A stretch of 64,000 nucleotides of DNA from Promethearchaeota archaeon Loki_b32 (GCA_005223125.1 NJBH01000007.1:62001-126000); one strand, 5' to 3'. Shown: positions 46,697 through 56,158, numbered from the stretch's first letter. Notes: a model not told the origin generated them from the letters alone. Numbers and translations: made by a program.

Positions 46697-47917
46697 TTAA
46701 TTTATAGAAAAATCTCCATCGATTTTGGGATCAAAGATTTGCTTATAACCGTTATCATTTATAAGAAGAATTTTTGGCAAAGAATATGGAAATCTGTTTG
46801 AAAATGTAAGACAATAAGCCCCTGTATTTGTGACTAATACTTTATCTCCTTCGTTTAAATTATCAGTGAAAAAGTAATCTTTTGCTAAAACATCTTGATC
46901 AGTTGGAATTATACCCGCAATTGAAGTTTTAACCTTATGTGGTTCATTAATTTGAGAAGCATTATAAAACCTTAAGGAACATTTAGCAAATTTTGGGCAT
47001 ATATGATTTCCAATATTTAAAAATATCCATCGATTTTCGCTAACTTTTACAATTTTTGATATAAATAATCCAGTGTCTCCTATAAAATACCTTCCAGGTT
47101 CAAAAAATATATTGTTATACTTAATTCCTAACCTTTTTAATTCCAATTTTATTTCGTTAGCTATAATTCTTAATTGTTTATAAGGCATTACAGTAGCCTC
47201 TGGAAAACCGCCTCCAAGATTGATATTGTCAATACTTATACCCACCCCTGAAAAAAGTCTTAAATTGTATGTTATTGCTTCAATATTATCTCTGAATTGT
47301 CTGAAATTGTTCATTTGAGAGCTATGATGTGAGAGTATCGTTTTTATATTGACATTTTTACAATTTCTTAGTGTTTCTTTAAAGATTGCCACTTTTTTTT
47401 CATCCAATTTAATACCTAATTTGCTATTATATTTCTGAGAATTAACTCTGATGCAAATATCCTGAATATAGTCGAACTTTTTTGCAACTAAATTAATTTT
47501 TTTTAAATCGCTTAAGTTGTATAGTACAACTTCTTTTACCTTGTTTTTTATACTTGATTCGATTAATTCTTTTGATAAATAAGGTCCGCCTACAATTATT
47601 TTATTAGAAGGAAAACCGAGTTTTAATGCTAGTTTCAACTCGGGTAATCCTATAATTTCTGCTCCAATTCCTTCAGAATGTACAATTTTACAGATTTCTG
47701 AAAGATAATTAGCTTTAAATGAGTAAAAACAATGGAAATTTTCAAATTCAGAGCGAAATATATCAGTAAACGTTCTTATATTGGCTCTAATTCTATTTTC
47801 CAAGAATATCATTAATGGTGTTTTAAATTTATTAAGGATTTCATCAAGTGGTACTTTATCAATAAAAATTTTACCACTTTCTTTTTTTAGAAATGGATTT
47901 CCAGAGATATTTTTCAT
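46697..47917 (-). CDS. Diaminopimelate/ornithine decarboxylase-like PLP enzyme (fold III)
   Basis: A 406-residue alanine-racemase-fold decarboxylase. The PLP lysine is K68 in YSFKANYL, the HHSSQMNNFRQF segment and NLGGGFPE bind cofactor phosphate, and FEPGRYF closes the site. The substrate is uncertain: DAP, ornithine, or a carboxylated nucleoside/sugar amine, since related enzymes sit in natural-product and cell-surface clusters. It is 7 nt downstream of the glycosyltransferase, so a glycan- or secondary-metabolite role is possible. Confidence 0.87.
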   Translation of the reverse strand: MKNISGNPFLKKESGKIFIDKVPLDEILNKFKTPLMIFLENRIRANIRTFTDIFRSEFENFHCFYSFKANYLSEICKIVHSEGIGAEIIGLPELKLALKLGFPSNKIIVGGPYLSKELIESSIKNKVKEVVLYNLSDLKKINLVAKKFDYIQDICIRVNSQKYNSKLGIKLDEKKVAIFKETLRNCKNVNIKTILSHHSSQMNNFRQFRDNIEAITYNLRLFSGVGISIDNINLGGGFPEATVMPYKQLRIIANEIKLELKRLGIKYNNIFFEPGRYFIGDTGLFISKIVKVSENRWIFLNIGNHICPKFAKCSLRFYNASQINEPHKVKTSIAGIIPTDQDVLAKDYFFTDNLNEGDKVLVTNTGAYCLTFSNRFPYSLPKILLINDNGYKQIFDPKIDGDFSIN

Positions 47918-47924
47918 AGCACAA

Positions 47925-49226
47925 TCATCTAAATTTTGTTAATAAATTTTGATATGTATAATGTGTTTCTTTTGCAACAATATCCCATGTATACTTTTGA
48001 GATACCTTTAATTGTCCAGCTGAACCATATCTTTTTCTTAAATTGTTGTTCTTTAGGAGAAAAATAACTTTTTGAGCGATATCTTTAGGTTTATCAAATT
48101 CAACTAGCAATCCGTCAATATTTTCTCGTATCACTTCTGGAGTCGCACCAATTCTTGCTCCAATAACTGGTTTTCCCATAGACCATGCCTCTAAAAATGA
48201 GATTCCAAATGCGTCACTCCGACTGGGCATTAAATAAATATCTGCTTCTTTAAATGCCGCTAATTTTTTTTTATCAAAATATCCTGTTAAATTTCCGGGA
48301 GAAAAATTAATAATTCTAACTTTTTCTAATTTGTTAATTTTAGATAGTTCACGATTAAAAGCAACTGTTGAGGGTCCTATAAATACAAAATAAACTTTTT
48401 TTATTTTTTTAAGAATGTAAGGTATTGATTTCAGAATTGAAAGAGCTCCCTTTTCATAGTTCTTATATCCACAAAATAATATTAGTTTGTATTTCTTTTC
48501 ATTTTTATTAAAAAATTTCTCCTTAAATGATAAATTGGATAGAGGCTTTTTATTAACCTTCTGAAATTTTGTATAATCTACACCCATTGGAATAACTGTG
48601 ATTTGACCTGGTTGAATTTTGCATTTTTGAACTAAAAATTCTTTCTCAACATTTGTACAGGCAATTAATAAATCAAATTTTTTTAACAAATCAATTACCT
48701 TCAAGTCTGTATATCGAGGATTCGAAAAATGAAAAAATGGAGTGCAAATTGTTGGTTTCTTTATAAAATTTCCAATTATTAAACTAATAATGCAATTAAA
48801 GTAAGGAAAATAAGTAGTATGAATTAAATCGTAATTTAAATCTTGCTTTTTTAATAAATAATCTAATAAATCACCCAAATATGGGCCATTTCTAACAATC
48901 CTTTCAAGAACATCATCGTGGAGATTTAGTGCATTATATGAGGGAATTACTTTCAAAATTTTTAGAATCTCTTTATTTGAGATGTTGTAATTAACTGGGA
49001 ATCTGTTAACCTTCAAACTATTTACTTCATAAAAATATTTATTATCAGGAGTTAATATTTTTCCTGAGGAATTTCTTAAAGCTTTAAAATCAATAGCATT
49101 AGAAGTATATATCTCTATATTGTAATTATATTTTGTAGTCAATAGCTCTGCCATCCTTTGAAAATAAAATTCAGCGCCAGAGATTGAAGGAAAATATCTA
49201 GTTGGAAGATATAAAATATTATTCAA
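47925..49226 (-). CDS. Glycosyltransferase family 4 (GT-B fold)
   Basis: A 433-residue GT-B enzyme. The N-terminal acceptor domain starts YLPTRYFPSISGAEFYFQRM; the C-terminal donor domain has the retaining-GT4 motif SFLEAWSMGKPVIGARIGATPEVI, seen as FLEAWSMGKPVIGA with its EX7E glutamates. It transfers an activated sugar to a lipid, protein or glycan; the acceptor is unknown. Part of a four-gene minus-strand operon running from 49957 to 46697. Confidence 0.9.
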   Translation of the reverse strand: MNNILYLPTRYFPSISGAEFYFQRMAELLTTKYNYNIEIYTSNAIDFKALRNSSGKILTPDNKYFYEVNSLKVNRFPVNYNISNKEILKILKVIPSYNALNLHDDVLERIVRNGPYLGDLLDYLLKKQDLNYDLIHTTYFPYFNCIISLIIGNFIKKPTICTPFFHFSNPRYTDLKVIDLLKKFDLLIACTNVEKEFLVQKCKIQPGQITVIPMGVDYTKFQKVNKKPLSNLSFKEKFFNKNEKKYKLILFCGYKNYEKGALSILKSIPYILKKIKKVYFVFIGPSTVAFNRELSKINKLEKVRIINFSPGNLTGYFDKKKLAAFKEADIYLMPSRSDAFGISFLEAWSMGKPVIGARIGATPEVIRENIDGLLVEFDKPKDIAQKVIFLLKNNNLRKRYGSAGQLKVSQKYTWDIVAKETHYTYQNLLTKFR

Positions 49227-49260
49227 AGAGTTATAAATCCTTTTTATTTATAGATTATAA

Positions 49261-49464
49261 TTAACAAACTTTTGAATTTTTTGCTTTTTTCTTCTCTACT
49301 TCAGTTTCAATAACTTTGGTAATCTTATCTCTAATTTCCTCTTTATTGTTATCATAAACGGTTTTAGCTATTCGAAAGGTAATTACTTTGCTCTCTTCGT
49401 CTCCGAATTTCTTTTTTCGATGCCCACGCTCTTTTACTTTTTTTTCACTTTTAATTTCCGACAT
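49261..49464 (-). CDS. Small basic protein, possible ribbon-helix-helix
   Basis: 67 residues, very rich in Lys and Glu. The middle (SKVITFRIAKTVYDN) followed by a helix resembles the strand and helix of RHH DNA-binding proteins; the match is weak. It lies 1 nt after the zinc-motif gene at 49466 and 34 nt before the glycosyltransferase, all on the minus strand, so it may regulate this small operon. Confidence 0.5.
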   Translation of the reverse strand: MSEIKSEKKVKERGHRKKKFGDEESKVITFRIAKTVYDNNKEEIRDKITKVIETEVEKKKAKNSKVC

Positions 49465-49465
49465 A

Positions 49466-49957
49466 TTATATTCTCTTTTTTATTTCAAATTTATTTGTCT
49501 TCGGCTTTATAGAAAAAAATATGCATTTATTACATAAAATTAATTTTCCCATTTCACACTTAAAACACTTTTCAACAGTTGTGTTATTTTTAGAAAGGCT
49601 ACAAATGAATTCAGTCTTCGTAGTTCTTTTTATATCTTTATAAACTAAAAAATTTCGTACTTCGCTTAAATCATCTTCAAAATCTGTTTCAAATCCCTGA
49701 TCCATTGCCATTTTTAGTTCTTGTTCAAATTCACAAATTGGTTGTTTTGCAAATTTCTCAATCTTTCTATCATTTTTATTTTCAAAATAATTGTTTAATG
49801 TTTCTAAGAAACATTTAAAATGTTGAAAATGAAAGAATAATAGAGTTGGTGGTACGGTATTTACTTCTAGAATTACATGAATTTTATCGGAATCAACATA
49901 TTCATTACATATCGAACAAATACGTTTTTTATTTTTAGTTTCAAAAAATTTTAACAT
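49466..49957 (-). CDS. Hypothetical protein with two Cys-pair zinc sites
   Basis: 163 residues. N-terminal CSIC (14-17) with His/Cys in HFQHFKC makes one likely zinc site; C-terminal CFKCEMGKLILCNKC makes a second. The central part is helical and charged. I do not recognise the family. It is first in the minus-strand operon that includes the glycosyltransferase and the PLP decarboxylase. Confidence 0.5.
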   Translation of the reverse strand: MLKFFETKNKKRICSICNEYVDSDKIHVILEVNTVPPTLLFFHFQHFKCFLETLNNYFENKNDRKIEKFAKQPICEFEQELKMAMDQGFETDFEDDLSEVRNFLVYKDIKRTTKTEFICSLSKNNTTVEKCFKCEMGKLILCNKCIFFSIKPKTNKFEIKKRI

Positions 49958-50095
49958 AATTCAATTCAAATTTTCTCATTCGTATTACAATTCACTCTTT
50001 TTTCAAATATATAAAGTCCTAAAAATTGCAATTTTAATAGAAATGTTTTTTTTTCCTATGGATAATAATATATTTAACAGAAACAAATCAATAAA

Positions 50096-50488
50096 ATGTC
50101 CAAAGATTTATTGTTTCAAGTTTTTAGGAAAGCTAAGAAAAAGCAACTGATCGATGAGGAATTCATATCCTTTTTAGAAACAATTTTTCCTGGTAGATCT
50201 ACAAATGTAATTGATGTTTTAAAAAGGGGCATTATTAAATATATATATAAACCTTCAGATAGAGTTGTATGGGTGGCGAAAGGTGAAAATCAGGAGCATT
50301 TAATCTTTCCTAAATTGTATTGTTCATGTCAAGATTTCTATAAGAATGTTGTTGTAAAGAGAAATCATAATTTTTGTAAGCATATTTTAGCCCAGATAAT
50401 TAGTGAAGCTTTAAATAAATTTAGGACCGTAAAAACAGAAGATAATAAATTTAAAGCGTTAGTTAGAGAGTTAAAACTTGAAATATAA
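50096..50488 (+). CDS. SWIM zinc-finger protein
   Basis: 130 residues with one SWIM finger: YCSCQDFYKN then HNFCKHIL (CxC...CxH). In archaea and eukaryotes small SWIM proteins (Shu2/Sws1-like) partner with RadA/Rad51 paralogues in recombination. No RadA gene is nearby, so the role is an inference from the domain alone. Confidence 0.8.
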   Translation: MSKDLLFQVFRKAKKKQLIDEEFISFLETIFPGRSTNVIDVLKRGIIKYIYKPSDRVVWVAKGENQEHLIFPKLYCSCQDFYKNVVVKRNHNFCKHILAQIISEALNKFRTVKTEDNKFKALVRELKLEI

Positions 50489-50505
50489 AAACCTTTTTCT
50501 AATTA

Positions 50506-51099
50506 TTAGACTGAAATATCTTCTCTTTCCCACTTTTGTAAATATATATTAAATTCTTCTAAATTTATTTGACATGGAATAAGTATCTTTTTCAACGCTT
50601 CTAATTTCTTTATTTTAAATATTAATTTCTTATTCTTATGGTAAAAATTTTCGGCTTTTGGATACTCTTCTTTAAAAACTTCTTTCAAATGTCCGAGATC
50701 CATTTTTTCTAATTCACTATAATGTTGAATTACAAAATTGCATAGAGGATCAATTGAGATCTCAAAATTAAAAGCATCGACACGCTTCAGTGCAAGTGGA
50801 TATGCTTGACATGCTAAAGGTTTATTTTCATGAACCCTACAACCATTATGTTCATTATAAAATGGGCATCCTTGATTTTCATTATCTAATCTTATTCGAT
50901 AGGTTAACACTAATATTTTTTCATTTTTAATATCCGGAAACACTAGATCTTCGATTATTTTAAATTCAATATCGCGTTCCTTCGCGATTTCTATTAAAAT
51001 GTCGGCTTCATCTGGATAGAGAGGAATTCTTTTTACGTAATCTCCAGGAACCTCATGACAACAAGTACCACACATTCTACATTTATAATTTATAGACAT
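50506..51099 (-). CDS. YkgJ-family cysteine cluster protein
   Basis: 197 residues. The N-terminal cluster CRMCGTCC (C7, C10, C13, C14) and downstream CPFYNEHNGCRVHENKP and ACQAYPL form the eight-Cys pattern of the YkgJ family, thought to bind zinc or an Fe-S cluster. Possibly an oxidoreductase or methyl-lysine-related enzyme; function is not established. Confidence 0.85.
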   Translation of the reverse strand: MSINYKCRMCGTCCHEVPGDYVKRIPLYPDEADILIEIAKERDIEFKIIEDLVFPDIKNEKILVLTYRIRLDNENQGCPFYNEHNGCRVHENKPLACQAYPLALKRVDAFNFEISIDPLCNFVIQHYSELEKMDLGHLKEVFKEEYPKAENFYHKNKKLIFKIKKLEALKKILIPCQINLEEFNIYLQKWEREDISV

Positions 51100-51278
51100 C
51101 CTAACAATTGTTCTTTGTTACTAAGGAGAATAAGAGTTTAGTCTAAATTTAATTTTTTGATAATATGATTATATTACTTTTACAGTAAATCTTGTGTCTA
51201 CTAGGATAATACATCGTTTTTAAACTGATAAAATCACCCTATTAATAGAGCTGTATTTTAATAAATAAGGTTTAAGTT

Positions 51279-52088
51279 ATGGAAGGAATAAGAACTATAA
51301 AACATGAAAATATGGATGGAAAAGACTTTATAAGGCCCATTTGTATTTTAGGAATGCCGGGGATTGCCGATGTTGGAAAATTTGCTTTAGATTCTCTTAT
51401 AGGTCAACTTAACGCTTTAAATTTAATTGATATTATTTTTGATGATTATCCCGCTGGAGCAATTGTGGATGACAGTTTATTATCTGCTCCTAAAGCTGAA
51501 ATTTTATATTGGAAAGATCCAAATGAATTAAGAGATATAGTGTTAATAACTGCTGATGCACAAAGTCTTACTCCAAAAGGAATATATAAAATATCTAATT
51601 TTCTTACAGAAATTATAAATCAATATGGGATAAAATTAATAATTGCTTTAGGTGCGTATCCTGTAAACAGCAGAAAAATTACCTCAAAACTCCCTAAAAT
51701 CTATCTTAGTTCAACTAATCGAGATTTATTAAAGCATTATCTAGTTGAAAATAATTGCCAGAAGATTCAGAAGGGAGTAATAATTGGCGCAAATGGTTTG
51801 ATTCCAACATTAGCTAAAGCAAGATTTGACATTGATGGATTGGTTTTTCTTGCCGAGACAGATAATCTTGCCATGATTAATGAAGATATTACTGATCTTA
51901 AGGCTTCAATCACTCTTTTAGAAATGCTTATAAAATCCTTTACGTTACCAATTAAAAAGAAATATTCTTTGGAAAATATTGAAGAAATTACAAAAAACCT
52001 TCAAGTTAAGAGAGATCAATTAGAAAAAGATCTCGATTCACTCCAACTTGTTGATACAGATGATAAACGAAAATCATTATATATCTAA
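51279..52088 (+). CDS. PAC2-family protein (proteasome assembly chaperone-like)
   Basis: 269 residues with the PAC2 fold: LGMPGIADVGKFALDSLIG near the N terminus, then DDYPAG and IIALGAYP, VIGANG. It resembles archaeal PbaA/PbaB homologues of the PAC1-PAC2 chaperone of 20S proteasome assembly. The C-terminal ~45 residues look coiled-coil. The window also encodes PAN and a possible PAC4-like protein (55793). Confidence 0.88.
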   Translation: MEGIRTIKHENMDGKDFIRPICILGMPGIADVGKFALDSLIGQLNALNLIDIIFDDYPAGAIVDDSLLSAPKAEILYWKDPNELRDIVLITADAQSLTPKGIYKISNFLTEIINQYGIKLIIALGAYPVNSRKITSKLPKIYLSSTNRDLLKHYLVENNCQKIQKGVIIGANGLIPTLAKARFDIDGLVFLAETDNLAMINEDITDLKASITLLEMLIKSFTLPIKKKYSLENIEEITKNLQVKRDQLEKDLDSLQLVDTDDKRKSLYI

Positions 52089-52187
52089 GTTAAATTCTTT
52101 TTTAATAATCTCTTTTTACTTGTATTATACTTTTACTTAAAAGAATCAAGCAAAAAGTATTTTAATTATGGAGAATTTAGAATAATT

Positions 52188-52337
52188 ATGAGTTATGTGT
52201 GTGCTAGGAAGAGTTGTGGCAAAGAAGTTAGTAAAAAAGAATTAAGTGCTCTTCCAGGTATCAAATGTTCTCACTGTGGCTTTCGAATCTTATATAAAAA
52301 ACGTCCAGACGTTATAAAACGTATTAAAATTCGTTAA
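52188..52337 (+). CDS. rpoP: RNA polymerase subunit Rpo12 (RpoP)
   Basis: A 49-residue protein with zinc ligands in VCARKSCGKEV and CSHCGFRILYKKRP, the archaeal Rpo12 / eukaryotic Rpb12 pattern. It reads MSYVC at the start and ends KRIKIR. Length matches the family exactly. It lies 99 nt after the PAC2 gene and is convergent with tfb. Confidence 0.93.
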   Translation: MSYVCARKSCGKEVSKKELSALPGIKCSHCGFRILYKKRPDVIKRIKIR

Positions 52338-52405
52338 ATCTAATTCTTTATCCAAAATATTGATAATTTATACTGATTTTTCATATTCGATAAGATTATA
52401 ATTTA

Positions 52406-53344
52406 TTATATTCTAATTTCGAATTTTAAATGATCAATTATTTCTTTGTATCGATTCCTGATAGTTGCTTCAGTAACTCCCGCAGCCATTGATATTTCTT
52501 TTTGTGTACGCCGTTCTCCTTCTTGTATAGCAGCAACATATAATGCTGCACCTGCTAATCCTGTTGGTGCTTTCCCTGCAGTGATACGATATTTTTTTGC
52601 AAGTTTTAAAATTGAAGCCGCCCTATTTTGAGTTTTTCCAGAGAGTTTTAATTCGGCGCAAAACCGTGGTATGAAATTTATTGGAGAGGAAACTTGAATA
52701 TTTAATTTAAGCTCTCTTAGAATTAACCTGTAGCAGCGAGCGACTTTCTTCTTATCTACTGAAGCAAATTCTATGAAATCATCTAAAGTCTTAGGAATAC
52801 TATTCAATCTACAAGATAAATAAATTGATGCAATCAGCATTGCTTCAATAGATCTACCTCTAATTAAATTCTTATTAGCCATTTTTCTATAAATGTGTGC
52901 AGCTGATTCTTTCAAATCTTTTGATAGGTTTAGTTGAGAAGAAAATCTATCCAATTCATTCATTGCATAGGCTAAATTTCTATCAATCGACTTATTTGTA
53001 CGCGTCCTTACATGCCATTTTCTTAACCGATAAACTTCCGCCTTCATTTTAGGGCTTATTGTCTTTCCAAACGCGTCTTTATTCTTCCAACCGATCATAG
53101 TACTTAAACCCTTATCATGAAGAGTTAGGGTTGTAGGGGCTCCTACTCGCACTTTTTTCTTTGCCTCTTCTGATGTAAATGCTCGCCATTCGGGCCCAGA
53201 ATCTATAAGTCTTTGACTTAAAACTAATCCACATATGCTACAAATTATCTCACCACGAGATTCATCTGAGATTAAATTTTTGTTACCACATTCTGGACAT
53301 AAATTGAAATTTTTTTGAGAGAATGAAAGATCCAATAATGCCAA
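52406..53344 (-). CDS. tfb: Transcription initiation factor TFB
   Basis: The archaeal TFIIB. An N-terminal zinc ribbon (C16, C19, C35, C38) recruits polymerase; the B-finger/linker region has GPEWRAF. Two cyclin-like repeats follow (~115-205 and ~215-305); the second ends with the recognition helix VTEATIRNRYKEI that binds the BRE upstream of TATA. 312 residues is standard. Confidence 0.97.
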   Translation of the reverse strand: MALLDLSFSQKNFNLCPECGNKNLISDESRGEIICSICGLVLSQRLIDSGPEWRAFTSEEAKKKVRVGAPTTLTLHDKGLSTMIGWKNKDAFGKTISPKMKAEVYRLRKWHVRTRTNKSIDRNLAYAMNELDRFSSQLNLSKDLKESAAHIYRKMANKNLIRGRSIEAMLIASIYLSCRLNSIPKTLDDFIEFASVDKKKVARCYRLILRELKLNIQVSSPINFIPRFCAELKLSGKTQNRAASILKLAKKYRITAGKAPTGLAGAALYVAAIQEGERRTQKEISMAAGVTEATIRNRYKEIIDHLKFEIRI

Positions 53345-53503
53345 CCCATTAAAAATTCTATACTTTAATTTTCATAATTAATCTTGCACATTTAAATGTT
53401 TGCGTTTTAAGGATTTGTCCATTAATAATAATCTCAGTTTACAATTTTTGATTTTTGGATTATATCGAAACATTTTTATAAGTTCATTCTTTCTCTTATT
53501 ATA

Positions 53504-53977
53504 ATGCGACATTATTACAAGACCCATGGAAAACATTGCTATCTCCGATCTTTTCAATCAAAATGTCCAAAATGTAATGCTAGTGTATTATTTTGGGAAT
53601 GTACCCACGGAAGTAAAGTTTTTTTTGAGTATCCCCCTTACGGAAAACTGGTAAGGCATTTTTGTCGGTATCATAAAGGGGCATTTAATGTAAAGAAAAA
53701 ATTTCAAATTATTGTTAAGAAACCAAAAGGACTTTTAGATTATCAATCTCCAAGTTGTCCGGTGTGTGGGAAATTATTTAAAAATATTAGTAGTTTAGAA
53801 GATCATCTGGAGATTTTAAAAAAAAATGATATTTATCATAAGCTTTTTTTTGATAATAAAATTTCATTTGAAGATAAGTTTGTAGAAAATATACACAAAA
53901 ATTCAGATCAGACCAAATTGCGTGAACAACCAGAATTTGGGAAAATTAACATAAAAAAAGAGAAAAAAATTGATTAA
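53504..53977 (+). CDS. C2H2-type zinc-finger hypothetical protein
   Basis: 157 residues. Cysteines C12, C21, C24, C33 and C54 with nearby His form an N-terminal zinc domain (CPKCNASVLFWECTHG). A classic C2H2-like finger follows: C85, C88, H101, H112 (CPVCGKLFKNISSLEDHL). The C terminus is a charged tail. A nucleic-acid-binding role is likely; the target is unknown. Confidence 0.6.
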   Translation: MRHYYKTHGKHCYLRSFQSKCPKCNASVLFWECTHGSKVFFEYPPYGKLVRHFCRYHKGAFNVKKKFQIIVKKPKGLLDYQSPSCPVCGKLFKNISSLEDHLEILKKNDIYHKLFFDNKISFEDKFVENIHKNSDQTKLREQPEFGKINIKKEKKID

Positions 53978-54088
53978 ATTAGGTTTTCGATAAATTTTTA
54001 ATAAATTAGTATATAATTATTTTATAACAAATTAAATGACTTTAGAGATTATTTTATTTATTAAATCCCAGAAGAGATAGGAAAAAAA

Positions 54089-54724
54089 ATGCCATTAGAC
54101 ACACAAACCGTTGTTAATAATTTAATGCAAAACGATCCCCACATTATCGCCGCAGCTGTGCTTAAAGGCAAAGAAATCATTTATACAACAGATAATTGGG
54201 ATATTAGTGCAGATGTTGACAGAGTAGTATCAAGTTGGACTGGACAAAATGCCCAGTTTATCATGGTTTCTGGTGTAAAATATTCTGTACTGCAAATTGG
54301 AGCTGAACGATTAGTGGCTATGTCTTATAAAGGTGAGGGATCTATAGTAGCAGCGAAAGACGATGAGCATAAATTAATTACTTATTTGGATCCCGATGGA
54401 TATGGCATTGGCGCTGCAATGGAGGTTCAAAGAGCTTTAGGGGATTTGAGTACCAAAACATCTTATTTAGATTCAAATATTCAATTAGGTCAAGCGGGAG
54501 CTCAAGTGGGGGGTGCGGTATCTGCAGGAGTTGCACCTTCAGCTGGTGCAGGTCCAAGTGTAGATCCTCAACTTAAAGGTGAGATTCAATCTTTTCTGGA
54601 TTGGATTAAAGATACTGAGGGTTTATCAGGTTATATTAATTACTATCTTCAGCAAAATAATGCTCAAATAATATCTGAGTTGTCAAAAATTTATAATGAA
54701 CTGAGACAAATTTTTGGTGTCTAA
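54089..54724 (+). CDS. Roadblock/longin-like small-domain protein
   Basis: 211 residues. Residues 1-125 have an alternating strand-helix pattern (IIAAAVLKGKEIIYTTDNWD, then YSVLQIGAERLVAMSYKGEG) like roadblock/LC7 or longin modules, which in eukaryotes and Asgards regulate small GTPases. A Gly/Ala-rich linker (~140-165) leads to a helical C-terminal domain. I assign the fold by pattern only. It lies 154 nt upstream of the protein at 54879. Confidence 0.55.
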   Translation: MPLDTQTVVNNLMQNDPHIIAAAVLKGKEIIYTTDNWDISADVDRVVSSWTGQNAQFIMVSGVKYSVLQIGAERLVAMSYKGEGSIVAAKDDEHKLITYLDPDGYGIGAAMEVQRALGDLSTKTSYLDSNIQLGQAGAQVGGAVSAGVAPSAGAGPSVDPQLKGEIQSFLDWIKDTEGLSGYINYYLQQNNAQIISELSKIYNELRQIFGV

Positions 54725-54878
54725 AGAACTAATTTATCAGTGTTTGTATTTCAATTCATAAGTAAATAGACGATATTTTCGATATACTAATCATATGAAA
54801 TAATTATTCATGTTTTTATAAGTACAGACAGAAATAATAATTTACAATTCACAATATATAAATTTTTTATAAATTTAG

Positions 54879-55421
54879 ATGATCTTAAGAATTAGATATT
54901 TCAATAATTCAACAATTGTGAGATATTTGGCTAAAAAAGATAAAAATCAAGAAAACAAAACTTCAATTATCAAAAAAATTAAAAGCAAGATTGGTGGGGG
55001 AGAGATAGAAACAAAGGAAACTGAAACAACTAGTTTGAAATTTGAAAAAGAAATAAAAAAAGAATATTTATCAAGTGAAGATCTAGAATTAGATATTCCA
55101 GTTGTTCCTGAAGTGCCTAAACAAACAGAAAAATTTACTTTAGATACCTCAGATTTATCTTCTGATGTTTTAGAAAGAATGAAAAAATTCGAATCTTCCA
55201 AGGTTAAAGTAGTAATAGTAAATTGCCAGCGATGTAAAGCAGTTATCCCTGTTCCAGTTCCAAAAAAAGCTGTACTGGACTCAGAATTACCTGTAGTTCC
55301 TATTAGTTATGTTCATAAAAATCTGCAGAAAAAAGATCAACACTGTTTAACTATCCATCTTGATCATGATTTTGATATTCGAAGACAGAGAATATCTGAT
55401 GTAGTTCTATCTCCTGATTAA
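54879..55421 (+). CDS. Conserved hypothetical with CxxC and IHLDHDFDIRRQR motif
   Basis: 180 residues. A charged, disordered N-terminal half contains VVPEVPKQTEKF. The C-terminal ~70 residues are compact: CQRCKAVIPVPVPKK, VVPISYVHKN, then HCLTIHLDHDFDIRRQR, with Cys and His suited to a metal. A TTG 16 codons in (54927) is an alternative start. A TATA-like TATATAAAT ~25 nt upstream would give a leaderless mRNA at the ATG. Likely linked to the upstream roadblock-like gene. Confidence 0.6.
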   Translation: MILRIRYFNNSTIVRYLAKKDKNQENKTSIIKKIKSKIGGGEIETKETETTSLKFEKEIKKEYLSSEDLELDIPVVPEVPKQTEKFTLDTSDLSSDVLERMKKFESSKVKVVIVNCQRCKAVIPVPVPKKAVLDSELPVVPISYVHKNLQKKDQHCLTIHLDHDFDIRRQRISDVVLSPD

Positions 55422-55435
55422 AACTAAATAAAATA

Positions 55436-55660
55436 TTAAAAGATAAAATTAATCAGGAAAGCAATAAAAAAAGGTATAACACATAGACAACACAAAAATC
55501 CATACCAACTTTTCTTCCAATTAATATATGTATTAGGGTTCAATATTACTTGACAATTTGGACAAAGTTTCTCTTTATGATCATCAACGTGAAATCCACA
55601 ATTATAGCAAATAAGTATTTCATCATTGACGTTATTATTTTTAACCTCGATTTTTGACAC
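55436..55660 (-). CDS. Zinc-ribbon protein with one membrane helix
   Basis: 74 residues. A zinc ribbon (C18, C21, C33, C36) is followed by a hydrophobic helix at about 53-74, so the finger is held at the membrane, most likely on the cytoplasmic side. Function unknown. Convergent with the gene at 54879. Confidence 0.65.
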   Translation of the reverse strand: MSKIEVKNNNVNDEILICYNCGFHVDDHKEKLCPNCQVILNPNTYINWKKSWYGFLCCLCVIPFFIAFLINFIF

Positions 55661-55792
55661 TTTAGACTTTCGATAGATATAAGCTATTTTATTATAATTT
55701 TTAAATATAATTAAACAATATAAGCATTGTTATAACAAAACATCATTTTACTAATATAAAATTAAATTTTAAAAACTAAATCATAAATAGAA

Positions 55793-56149
55793 ATGAAGAT
55801 CTTAGCTGAAGACAAGATAAAAATTGAGGATGTTACAGTTTATTTGAATCTGTTTAGGTTACATAAGAGTTTTCTTTTGTTAATTTCTGATCACCCCGAT
55901 ATGGGGATAGGTAACGTAACATTAGGGAGTCCACCAATTATTGAAGGTATTAAATCGCCAACAGCATCTTATAACCTATTTGGCATGAGAACAAAATTAT
56001 TAAGTACAATTATTGCAGAAAGAGCTTCAAATAACCTAAAAGCACCAGTATTACTCCTCTTATTTTTAAAATGTAAAAAGAATGATGAAGAGATAATAAA
56101 ACCTATAGTTAATTTTCTGAATAAAGTCCTTAAAGATATATCAGAATAA
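55793..56149 (+). CDS. Possible PAC3/PAC4-like proteasome assembly chaperone
   Basis: 118 residues. The strand-helix pattern and key turns (FLLLISDHPDMGIGNVTLG, then SYNLFGMRTKLLSTIIAERA and APVLLLLFLK) resemble PAC4 (PSMG4) in layout, including a glycine-rich loop before a helix ending in a conserved basic/acidic pair. Sequence identity to the human protein is low by eye, so this is a suggestion. If true, the organism has more of the eukaryotic assembly set than PAC2 alone. Confidence 0.45.
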   Translation: MKILAEDKIKIEDVTVYLNLFRLHKSFLLLISDHPDMGIGNVTLGSPPIIEGIKSPTASYNLFGMRTKLLSTIIAERASNNLKAPVLLLLFLKCKKNDEEIIKPIVNFLNKVLKDISE

Positions 56150-56158
56150 TAATTAAAA

